DNA of 7,216 nucleotides from Sulfurimonas sp. (GTDB taxonomy: Bacteria; Campylobacterota; Campylobacteria; Campylobacterales; Sulfurimonadaceae): contig JAUSKV010000215.1 in assembly GCA_030646745.1 (NCBI GenBank), positions 1-7,216 on the forward strand, in the 5' to 3' direction. Numbering within the stretch: the stretch's first letter is position 1; the number at the start of each line of letters is the position of its first letter. The notes under the pieces are model-generated. The model was not told the origin of the DNA. It worked only from the letters and a program-made list of their open reading frames with translations, and made no database searches. A program made the position numbers and the translations under genes. This document shows positions 1 to 5,941 of the stretch, piece by piece.

Positions 1-635
1 TTGACCTCTACTCTGCATTAGCAACCGCAGGAGAAGCGGATGCACAAACTTCACTCGGCTACAAGTAACAAAATGGTCAAGGGTGTGAGATCGATGAGAA
101 AAAAACTTTAGAGCTTTAAACAAAATCTGCCGAAGCTTCGCAGCCCTATGCACTCTACAATTTGGCAATTCTTTATGCAAACGGTTTAGGCGGAGTGGAA
201 CATGACCAGTTTAAAGCCTATGGACTCTACATGGAGGCGGTAATCCGTGAAGTTTTACCTGCCATGTATGAAGTAGCCCTCATGCTCGAACGCGGTCTTG
301 GCTGTTTACAAAACTTCAGCGAGGCCGCTTTTTGGTATGAAGAGGGAGCAAAAAGAGGAAATTTAGAGTGCTTCAATAACCTCGGTGTTCTTTACAAAGA
401 GGGACATGGCGTAGAGCAAAATGAGGCAAAATGTTTTATCTGTTTCTCCCGCGCTGCCGAGGGTGGTTTGGCTGAGGGGCTTTACAATCTAGGTCTGCTT
501 TACGACCAAGGCATCGGCTGTGAAATGAACAACGACACGGCATTAGAGTACTGCAGAAAAGCCGCCTACAAAGGGCATGAAAAAGCGAAAGAGATTATAA
601 AAGGGTTGCAAGAGGATGGAAAAATTGTCTTCTAG
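1..635 (+). pseudogene. Sel1-like repeat protein, 5' end outside window, two internal stops
   Basis: The frame that starts at base 3 encodes tandem Sel1-like (SLR) helical repeats, about 36 residues each, with the pattern LGxxYxxGxG...AxxWYxxAA. About five units are visible, for example NLGVLYKEGHGV and NLGLLYDQGIGC. SLR proteins are alpha-solenoid scaffolds for protein-protein contacts; no specific partner can be named. The frame is broken by TAA at 66-68 and TAA at 117-119, with clear repeat sequence continuing on both sides without a frameshift. Both stops fall where the repeat consensus has tyrosine (LGYK*QNGQG and TLEL*TKSAE). The longest uninterrupted part from an ATG is 162-635 (157 aa), but that ATG has no convincing ribosome binding site and lies inside a repeat, so it is unlikely to be the native start. 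The gene ends with TAG, 45 nt before ribE. The stops may be true nonsense mutations or base errors. Confidence 0.75.
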
Positions 636-668
636 TTTTTCAAACTCTAGCCTCTTCGCGTCAGAAAT

Positions 669-675
669 AAAGGAG
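669..675 (+). promoter_or_regulatory. Shine-Dalgarno sequence deciding the ribE start
   Basis: AAAGGAG lies 5 nt before the ATT at 681-683, which is the codon where the conserved MFTGLI N-terminus of riboflavin synthase must begin. This site supports ATT as the initiation codon (or as a mutated ATG). The first in-frame conventional start, TTG at 801, would delete about 40 residues of the first barrel. Confidence 0.7.
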
Positions 676-680
676 TTATC

Positions 681-1292
681 ATTTTTACTGGATTAATTAG
701 AGAAATCGCAACTGTTCAAAGTTTAGCCGGAAGCACCTTAACTATCCGTGCAAAACATAAGGCAAAAATTGGCGATAGCATCGCTATAAACGGGGCATGT
801 TTGACTGTTGTAAAAGTTTTAGGCGATGGATTCAGCGTGGAGCTTTCACCCGAATCTCAAAAACTTTTGGCAATGGAAAACTACAAAAATGAAGTACACA
901 TCGAACCTGCCATGATGATGGGCGACAGATTTGAGGGGCATGTGGTGCAGGGGCATGTAGATACGCTTGGAACTATCAAAGAGATTAAAAATAACGGCAA
1001 CTCTTTTGATGTTTTTATAGAGGTCGATAAAAAATTTATAGCCTTCATCGTACCAAAAGGCTCGATAACCATTGATGGCGTGAGTTTAACCGTGAACGAT
1101 GTAAGTGCAAATAGTTTCAGACTGACAATCATTCCACACACGATGCGAGAAACGCTTTTTAAAAACTACAAAAAAGGCTCAAAAGTAAATATTGAAACGG
1201 ATATGTTTGCACGGTATGTTGCCCACATCATCACGCACCAGAAATCTGCTCTCACATGGGATGAAGTCGATTCTATAACTGCACGGTTTTAG
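681..1292 (+). CDS. ribE: riboflavin synthase alpha chain, ATT start
   Basis: Riboflavin synthase converts two molecules of 6,7-dimethyl-8-ribityllumazine into riboflavin and a pyrimidinedione, the last step of riboflavin synthesis in the cytosol. The 203-residue length is normal for the family, which has two similar lumazine-binding barrels and a C-terminal helix that mediates trimerisation. The N-terminal barrel opens with (M)FTGLIREI and carries NGACLTV at about 37-43. The second barrel opens with GHVVQGHVD at about 87-94 and carries DGVSLTV at 132-138. The C-terminal helix is VDSITARF-like. The start is odd: the codon at the family's invariant initiator Met is ATT, with a good AAAGGAG 5 nt upstream and no ATG, GTG or TTG until 801. 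ATT is a known but rare bacterial start. Starting at 801 would give a 163-aa protein lacking part of barrel one. It follows the Sel1 gene by 45 nt with no terminator seen between. Function is very likely; the start is less certain. Confidence 0.9.
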   Translation: MFTGLIREIATVQSLAGSTLTIRAKHKAKIGDSIAINGACLTVVKVLGDGFSVELSPESQKLLAMENYKNEVHIEPAMMMGDRFEGHVVQGHVDTLGTIKEIKNNGNSFDVFIEVDKKFIAFIVPKGSITIDGVSLTVNDVSANSFRLTIIPHTMRETLFKNYKKGSKVNIETDMFARYVAHIITHQKSALTWDEVDSITARF

Positions 1293-1310
1293 ACTATTTT
1301 ATAACTCTTT

Positions 1311-1339
1311 TTTCTTTTGTAACTAAAATATGGTACTAT
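1311..1339 (+). promoter_or_regulatory. possible promoter for hicA-hicB(-recQ)
   Basis: The 53-nt gap after ribE is AT-rich. TACTAT at 1334-1339 could be a -10 element; transcription would then begin about at the A of the hicA ATG (1346), giving a nearly leaderless mRNA, which would fit the absence of a ribosome binding site before hicA. TAAAAT at 1324-1329 is an alternative -10. The -35 match (TTTCTT at 1311-1316) is poor, which is common in Campylobacterota. No HicB operator repeat was identified. This is a weak call by eye. Confidence 0.25.
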
Positions 1340-1345
1340 TTTGCT

Positions 1346-1606
1346 ATGGCAAAACAAGAGAAACTTTTCAGTAAATTTACCGCTGTTCCTCCTAAAAATG
1401 ATTTTACAGAGTTTCAAGCTCACTAAATGTTAAATCATTTTGGTTTTAACAAAATAGAGGGCAATGGTTCGCGGGTAAAATTTATTCATCCTACCAAACA
1501 GCTCGTGCTGAGTATTCATAAACCTCACCCGAGCAATATTTTAAAAGAGTATGTTGTGAGAGAAGTTCAAGCACTATTAAAAGGATTAGAACATGGAAAC
1601 GCTTAA
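1346..1606 (+). pseudogene. hicA: HicA-family mRNA interferase toxin, interrupted by TAA
   Basis: HicA toxins are small double-stranded-RNA-binding-fold ribonucleases that cleave mRNA and are neutralised by HicB. The frame gives 86 residues if the stop is read through: a leader (MAKQEKLFSKF), a helix containing FQAH*MLNHFGF, then the hallmark GNGSRVKFIHP strand region and LSIHKPHPSNILKEY followed by the last helix. TAA at 1424-1426 interrupts helix 1. It is followed directly by ATG (1427-1429), from which a 59-residue product could be made, close to canonical HicA length but with a shortened first helix and no clear ribosome binding site. The position where many HicA proteins have GSH is GSR here, as I recall for this HKPHP subfamily. 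The 3' end overlaps hicB by 14 nt, the usual toxin-antitoxin layout. Family identity is firm; whether a working toxin is made is not. A base error at 1426 is possible. Confidence 0.75.
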
Positions 1607-1925
1607 TTATAAAGGCTATATCGGTTCATTACACTATTCGCAAACAGATAAAATATTTTGGGGTAAAATTGAGATGATTCGTTCAGTTGTGACATTTGAA
1701 GCCGATAATGCACATGAGCTAGAGCAATCATTTCAAGAGGCAGTTGATGATTATTTACAAACATGCCAAACACAAGGAATCGCCCCTGAGAAACCTTTTA
1801 AAGGGGTTTTTAACATTCGTATTAAACCTGAACTACACAAAGCGGCGTATGAAGAAGCTTTGCGAAAAGGGGTATCGCTCAACCGATTTGTTGAAGAGAG
1901 CATTACGCAGAGATTACATGCTTAG
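1593..1925 (+). CDS. hicB: HicB-family antitoxin
   Basis: HicB neutralises HicA by binding it through an RNase-H-like N-terminal domain and usually represses the operon through a C-terminal DNA-binding domain. The 110-residue protein has the typical N-terminal pattern GYIGSLHYSQTDKIFWGKI, then VTFEADNAHELEQSFQEAVDDYLQTC, and a C-terminal part with FNIRIKPELHKAAYEEA and GVSLNRFVEESI that matches the ribbon-helix-helix type of HicB. A strong ribosome binding site (AAAAGGA, 1579-1585) sits 7 nt before the ATG and inside the end of hicA. The gene is complete and ends in TAG. It is intact although its partner hicA is interrupted, so it may remain as an autorepressor or as protection against related toxins. 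It lies 15 nt before recQ and in the same reading frame as recQ. Confidence 0.93.
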   Translation: METLNYKGYIGSLHYSQTDKIFWGKIEMIRSVVTFEADNAHELEQSFQEAVDDYLQTCQTQGIAPEKPFKGVFNIRIKPELHKAAYEEALRKGVSLNRFVEESITQRLHA

Positions 1926-1940
1926 TCGTGCGGTTTTAAA

Positions 1941-3716
1941 TTGAAACACAAAGTCCTAAAAGATATCTTTGGTCATAACGACTTTAGAGTCCTTCAAGAA
2001 GAGGGTGTGGATGCTATTTTAGCCAACCGTGATTTGCTTATGATTTTGCCGACTGGCGGTGGAAAATCGCTTGTGTATCAACTTCCTACGCTTATCAAAG
2101 ATGGCATCAGCATCGTTATCTCTCCGCTCATCGCACTCATGCAAGACCAAGTTCGGGCACTCAAAGCACAAAAAATCAGTGCCGATATGATATCTTCCGC
2201 ACAGTCGCGTGAAGATGTGGAGGAGATTATTTATAAGGCTCAGAACGGTGCGTTGAAATTTCTCTATCTCTCCCCTGAGCGGCTCAACACAGACTCGACA
2301 GTCAATCTTCTAAGAACCCTCAATATCAACTTTTTTGTCGTCGATGAGGCACACTGTATTTCACAATGGGGACATGAATTTAGAGATGATTACAGAGCTT
2401 TGGGAAACCTCAAAAGAAACTTTCCACATGCCACTGTTTGTGCTTTTACCGCAACTTCAACCAACCATGTAACTGATGATATCATACGAGAACTCCGCCT
2501 AGAAAATCCTCTGGTTTTAAAAGGAAAAATATTTCGTAAAAATATTTTCATCTCGGCAGAGCGACGCATCACAAACGGACATGCACAGCTGCAAAACTTC
2601 TTAAACCGACACAAAAATGAGAGCGGAATTATCTATGTAAGTTCACGAAAAAAAGCAGAGGAGCTGAGTGCATTTCTCAACATGAAAGGCTTTAGTTCGT
2701 TGGCATATCACGCGGGACTTCCAAACCATGTGCGGGAGCAAAACTTCAAAATCTTTGTCAATGACAAGGTCAATATTATGGTTGCAACCATCGCTTTTGG
2801 GATGGGAATCGACAAGAGTGACATTCGTTTTGTCGTCCACATGTCGCTTCCAAAATCACAAGAAAATTTTTATCAAGAGATAGGACGGGCCGGGCGAGAT
2901 GGCGAGGATAGCGAAACGCTTTTACTTTTTAATGCCGCAGATATGATTCAGAGCAAACGCTTTTTGGATGAGATTACGGATGAAGAGTATAAAAAACATC
3001 TCGATGCGAAAATTGATGGCATTTATAAGTTTGCAACGAGTGAAATATGCTTTCACAAGCAGTTAGCGGAGTATTTTGATGACACACTTACGGCATGTGG
3101 AAACCGCTGTGACAACTGTTTGCAAGGGGATGCGAAGCGAGAGGACATCACAAAAGAGTCGCAGATGCTCCTGAGTGCGATTTATAAAACGCAACAAGGC
3201 TTTGGAAAAAACTATATCGTCGATGTTTTGCGTGGTTCAAAAGAGCAAAAACTTTTGGCAAACGGTGCAGATAAACTCTCTGTTTACAATATTGGTGCAG
3301 ATAAAAGTAAAAAAGTTTGGTTTGTAATTTTGGAGAGATTAATCGAACTAAAAGTTCTCAGTCTGGGCGAATTTAGTGTTTTAAAGCTCACAGAGAGTGC
3401 CATAGAGATACTCAAAGCGCAAAGAACGGTCGATATAAAATCGTCAAGATTAGAGGTCTCTTCTTCGAAGGAAAAGAAAATCAGACAAGCGGAAGATTTT
3501 GATTTTGATGATACACTTTTTGAATCTCTCAGAGCAAAACGAGCTGAGATTGCAAAAGAGCTTGGAATTCCTGCGTATCTTATTTTTTCAGACAAAACAC
3601 TCAAACATTTAGCTTCAGATAAACCGCATGACAAAGCTTCTATGCTTGAAGTAAACGGTGTTGGAGAGAAAAAATTTGAGCAGTACGGAGAAGAGTTTTT
3701 AGAGGTTATAAATTAA
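1941..3716 (+). CDS. recQ: ATP-dependent DNA helicase RecQ
   Basis: RecQ is a superfamily 2 helicase that unwinds DNA 3' to 5' in recombination and replication-fork repair. The 591-residue protein is full length. Visible motifs are FRVLQEE (15-21, motif 0, in place of FRPGQ), PTGGGKS (37-43, Walker A), SPLIALMQDQV (Ia), DEAHCISQWGHEFR (135-148, Walker B and aromatic loop), FTATS (169-173), IIYVSSRKKAEEL, FGMGIDKSDIRFVVH and QEIGRAGRDG (312-321, motif VI with arginine finger). A zinc-binding set follows (C370, C386, C390, C393), then a winged-helix region and a C-terminal HRDC domain (about 519-591) that binds single strands. The start must be TTG: the hicB stop TAG at 1923-1925 is in the same frame and no other start codon lies between. 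No clear ribosome binding site is seen, so translation may be coupled to hicB. The TAA stop overlaps the mnmD stop. Confidence 0.96.
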   Translation: MKHKVLKDIFGHNDFRVLQEEGVDAILANRDLLMILPTGGGKSLVYQLPTLIKDGISIVISPLIALMQDQVRALKAQKISADMISSAQSREDVEEIIYKAQNGALKFLYLSPERLNTDSTVNLLRTLNINFFVVDEAHCISQWGHEFRDDYRALGNLKRNFPHATVCAFTATSTNHVTDDIIRELRLENPLVLKGKIFRKNIFISAERRITNGHAQLQNFLNRHKNESGIIYVSSRKKAEELSAFLNMKGFSSLAYHAGLPNHVREQNFKIFVNDKVNIMVATIAFGMGIDKSDIRFVVHMSLPKSQENFYQEIGRAGRDGEDSETLLLFNAADMIQSKRFLDEITDEEYKKHLDAKIDGIYKFATSEICFHKQLAEYFDDTLTACGNRCDNCLQGDAKREDITKESQMLLSAIYKTQQGFGKNYIVDVLRGSKEQKLLANGADKLSVYNIGADKSKKVWFVILERLIELKVLSLGEFSVLKLTESAIEILKAQRTVDIKSSRLEVSSSKEKKIRQAEDFDFDDTLFESLRAKRAEIAKELGIPAYLIFSDKTLKHLASDKPHDKASMLEVNGVGEKKFEQYGEEFLEVIN

Positions 3717-4498
3717 TCTCGCAAAGATTTTGCCAAAGGGTTGCATGCTATTTTATGCTCCATGTCCACTGCATCTCCAAATGAATCTAACTCACTAAGC
3801 GAGGCAATTGTCGCATCTCTAAAACCCTTACCGCTGTTTATGTAGATGTTAAAACCATTCTCATGCAGTGCCAATCTTGTCGCGAGCGCCGTGGAGTAAG
3901 TTGTTAGCACTCCGTCACATTTCATTATATTTTTAATATCGCTAAAATACTCTTGTGTCCATAAGATTGGATTTGCAGTTGGAGAGAAAGCATCTTGATA
4001 AACTATGTCAAACATCCCATGTGGAAAGCTCTTAATATACTCTCTTGCATCGCCTAAGAAAATTTCCACATGTGTCCGAGCGTAGCTACAAATGCCATCG
4101 GAATGGCAAGAGTTCTCATCATAAACTCCATTTTCACAAAGCTCTATAATAATATCTCTAAACTCCTCAAACTCTTTTGGATAGGTAAAGCTTACGAGTG
4201 ATTTTACGAGCGTAGCATCGAGTTCTGGAGAGTAGATATTTATCTTTGAAGTGATGTTATTTTTTTTTGCATAATAGATCGTAGCCAAGGTGTTAAAACC
4301 TAAACCGTAACAAATATCTAATATGTTTATTTCGTCTTGATGCCCTTTGAGCCTTAAAGCTGGAATCACATGTTTTACAAGCGACTCATGAAGTGCCCCA
4401 TCTTTTGTAGAGTGATAATGTTCGTTATACTCTTTTGAATAGGCGGTGTAGCTTCCATCTTCGCTGAGAGTCATTGTGTGAAGTTCATTATCAAACAT
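3713..4498 (-). CDS. mnmD: tRNA 5-methylaminomethyl-2-thiouridine methyltransferase, stand-alone MnmD
   Basis: MnmD, equivalent to the N-terminal domain of E. coli MnmC, uses SAM to methylate 5-aminomethyl-2-thiouridine to mnm5s2U at the wobble base (U34) of some tRNAs. The 261-residue protein shows the family N-terminus EDGSYTAYSKEYNEHYHS and GALHES, a SAM site ILDICYGLGFNTLA (59-72), the acidic strand end YSPELD, and the signature YQDAFSPTANPILWTQEYF (167-185), followed by GVLTTYSTA and GFRDA. There is no FAD oxidoreductase (MnmC C-terminal) domain, so substrate supply depends on another enzyme. I chose ATG at 4498 because it forms TGATG with the preceding gene's stop; GTG at 4516 would add six residues. 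Family membership is clear; substrate specificity is inferred. It is the last gene of the luxS operon and converges on recQ. Confidence 0.88.
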   Translation of the reverse strand: MFDNELHTMTLSEDGSYTAYSKEYNEHYHSTKDGALHESLVKHVIPALRLKGHQDEINILDICYGLGFNTLATIYYAKKNNITSKINIYSPELDATLVKSLVSFTYPKEFEEFRDIIIELCENGVYDENSCHSDGICSYARTHVEIFLGDAREYIKSFPHGMFDIVYQDAFSPTANPILWTQEYFSDIKNIMKCDGVLTTYSTALATRLALHENGFNIYINSGKGFRDATIASLSELDSFGDAVDMEHKIACNPLAKSLRD

Positions 4499-4989
4499 CA
4501 AAGTCCATTTCCCCACATATGCATCTTCTTCGCCATAACCAAATCATACGCACCCAAAACATCAATCTCATTCGATGCTCTGAACTCGAATTCTTCTAGC
4601 ATGGCTTTTATTGCTTCAATATCCATCATGCCTTTTTTCTCCATAATAATTATGTGTGCCGTATTTGCGAGGGCAGTATAGGCTAATTTGATGAGTAACT
4701 TTTGGTTTTGATGCAGGTGGAAAATATCTTTGAAGATAACCATGTCAAAATCTCTAGGAATTGAGCGAAAAGGGTCTTGGAAGTTTTGGATGTATTGAAT
4801 TTTGGCTTGTGAAAATTTTGATACTTCACTTTTCTCTTGAACATAAAGAGCCAAAGAAAGCTCACCCGAAACACCTTGAAGTATCTCAAAGAGTGCCGTT
4901 GTTGTCTCATCACATGCAGTTGTCACTTGCAGATATTTATTCCCCGGAAGAGGATGAAAAAGTTGCAAAAATTGTGTTAAATCAGCCAT
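4498..4989 (-). CDS. methyltransferase-like protein of unknown function (degenerate Rossmann fold)
   Basis: This 163-residue protein is not one I can name. Its alternating strands and helices resemble a class I SAM-dependent methyltransferase core: a first strand and turn at YLQVTTACDET (19-29), a helix, ELSLALYVQEK (43-53), then FDMVIFKDIFHLHQNQ (81-96) like strand 4, LLIKLAYTALANTAHIIIMEKKG (98-120, helix then strand 5), and a C-terminal pair ending in YDLVMAKKMHMW. The glycine-rich SAM motif (GxGxG) is missing, so it may be catalytically inactive or bind something else. No signal peptide or membrane segment is visible, so it is probably cytosolic. It begins 6 nt after the 100-aa gene and its TGA shares one base with the mnmD ATG, so it is probably co-translated with MnmD. 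A role as an MnmD partner is a guess from position only. Confidence 0.8.
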   Translation of the reverse strand: MADLTQFLQLFHPLPGNKYLQVTTACDETTTALFEILQGVSGELSLALYVQEKSEVSKFSQAKIQYIQNFQDPFRSIPRDFDMVIFKDIFHLHQNQKLLIKLAYTALANTAHIIIMEKKGMMDIEAIKAMLEEFEFRASNEIDVLGAYDLVMAKKMHMWGNGL

Positions 4990-4995
4990 AAATTT

Positions 4996-5298
4996 CTAAT
5001 ACGCTAAATCGTGAAGCTCTTTAAACAGATACGCTTCTACAATATCATCAATGCTTCTTTGTGTGTGAGCTACTAAAACCATCAGACCTAGTTCCATAAA
5101 AGGCCAAACATATTCGTTATCACTTATTACAACAACAGCGTCACTGAATTTAGGAAAACCTCTCTGCTCATGGGAGTGATTCACTTCAACTAATTCGCCC
5201 TCTTTTATAAGAAGTTGAGTCCAAACTTTTACATCTTCGATTTTTACCAATGATGCTTCTTGGACATCATCACTATCCATAGCAACTAAAATATACAT
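4996..5298 (-). CDS. conserved-looking small protein, possibly NifX/NafY-like fold
   Basis: This 100-residue acidic protein is not recognised with certainty. It starts MYILVAMDSDD, has WTQLLIKEGELVEV (26-39), a His-containing loop VNHSHEQRGFP, a strand DAVVVISDNEY (53-63), and ends VLVAHTQRSIDDIVEAYLFKEL (74-95). This order, and the closing 'variable strand, then xSIDDIVEAYL helix', recalls the small alpha/beta domain of the NifX / dinitrogenase iron-molybdenum cofactor family, but sequence similarity by eye is slight and no nif genes are nearby. No signal peptide or membrane segment is visible. It starts 2 nt after the luxS stop and lies 6 nt before the next gene, so it is almost certainly translated from the luxS mRNA. 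The ending is TAG. Coding status is supported by the tight operon fit; function is unknown. Confidence 0.75.
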   Translation of the reverse strand: MYILVAMDSDDVQEASLVKIEDVKVWTQLLIKEGELVEVNHSHEQRGFPKFSDAVVVISDNEYVWPFMELGLMVLVAHTQRSIDDIVEAYLFKELHDLAY

Positions 5299-5300
5299 AT

Positions 5301-5804
5301 TTATTCTACCCTTGAGAGGTCAAGTTTAAGTGCTTCATTGTCCATTATGTCAATATCTTTGCGCAGAACAGCCGAAGCAATCGCTTTTGCATCTTCTAGC
5401 GAGTGCATTTTGTAAGTTCCGCATTGATAAATATTGAGTTCAGGAATATCTTTTTGCTCTTTGACATTGAGAATATCTTTCATAGAAGCTTCCCATGCAT
5501 CAACAACCAACTCTTCACTCGGATTACCTATAACACTCATGTAAAAACCTGTGCGACATCCCATAGGAGACAAATCTATAATTTCGGTCGTTTTAGAGTT
5601 GAGATGGTCTCTCATAAAACCTGCAAATAGGTGTTCTAAGGTATGAATACCCTCTTGTGATAAAATCTCTTGATTCGGCTTTACAAATCTCAAATCAAAG
5701 ACTGTAATATCATCTCCTTTAGGAGTTTTCATTCCCTTCGCTTTACGAACTGCAGGAGCCGGCATGATTGTGTGATCAACTGTAAAAGAGTCTAATAGTG
5801 GCAT
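5301..5804 (-). CDS. luxS: S-ribosylhomocysteine lyase LuxS
   Basis: LuxS cleaves S-ribosylhomocysteine into homocysteine and 4,5-dihydroxy-2,3-pentanedione, the precursor of autoinducer-2, and so recycles the product of SAM-dependent methylation. The 167-residue length fits the family (about 155-171). The metal-binding HTLEH motif is present (H54, E57, H58), with the second-metal-ligand/catalytic region around C83 ([10 protein letters not shown]) and the C-terminal [13 protein letters not shown], where C128 completes the metal site. The N-terminus [19 protein letters not shown] is typical. AAGGA at 5813-5817 lies 8 nt before the ATG, which supports the start. luxS is the first gene of a four-gene operon ending in mnmD. 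Whether the cell uses AI-2 as a signal cannot be told from this window; the metabolic role alone would explain the gene. Confidence 0.97.
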   Translation of the reverse strand: MPLLDSFTVDHTIMPAPAVRKAKGMKTPKGDDITVFDLRFVKPNQEILSQEGIHTLEHLFAGFMRDHLNSKTTEIIDLSPMGCRTGFYMSVIGNPSEELVVDAWEASMKDILNVKEQKDIPELNIYQCGTYKMHSLEDAKAIASAVLRKDIDIMDNEALKLDLSRVE

Positions 5805-5863
5805 GTGAAAATTCCTTAATTTTATTTTGGTTTACTTCGGCAGTAAGCCCATATAGAGCAGAT

Positions 5864-5892
5864 ATTTTATCTTTTTTTGATTTATTTTTAAT
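5864..5892 (-). promoter_or_regulatory. likely luxS operon promoter and leader
   Basis: On the minus strand TAAAAT (5869-5864, preceded by GA) is a good -10 candidate, with A/T-rich tracts upstream and no clear -35, as is common for housekeeping promoters of Campylobacterota. Transcription would start near 5857 and give a leader of about 53 nt. That leader contains an 8-bp imperfect stem-loop (5829-5849; arms GGCTTACT and AGTAAACC) ending about 12 nt before the ribosome binding site. No known riboswitch was recognised in it. Confidence 0.4.
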
Positions 5893-5900
5893 TGAAGTGG

Positions 5901-5933
5901 AAAAAGTAAAAAAATCTAAAAAGTTTTAGATTT
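5901..5933 (-). terminator. second, AT-rich terminator-like hairpin after porB
   Basis: On the minus strand AAATCTAAA and TTTAGATTT form a perfect 9-bp stem with a 4-nt loop (5933-5912), and the stem is followed by a run of T (5911-5908), then AC and five more T. The stem has little GC, so it is a weaker terminator by itself. It stands directly downstream of the stronger hairpin at 5942-6000 and may act as a backup end for the por operon before the luxS promoter. Confidence 0.45.
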
Positions 5934-5941
5934 AGTAAAGA

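Noticed and set aside
881..1141. Minus-strand open frame of 86 aa inside ribE
   Set aside because: It lies fully within the conserved ribE frame, its translation is hydrophobic and low in complexity, and it has no recognisable family or ribosome binding site.
1..1606. Genome-wide recoding of TAA to tyrosine
   Set aside because: TAA ends recQ, mnmD, luxS and porA exactly at expected protein ends, and recQ and mnmD even share one TTAA, so TAA works as a stop in this genome.
1744..1944. Plus-strand 66-aa open frame overlapping hicB and the recQ start
   Set aside because: It is the +1 shadow of hicB; the hicB frame is strongly family-like while this one is basic and shapeless.
4499..4516. GTG start for mnmD at 4516
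   Set aside because: Possible, but ATG at 4498 gives the TGATG coupling with the upstream stop and a more usual N-terminal length; kept as the alternative in the gene entry.
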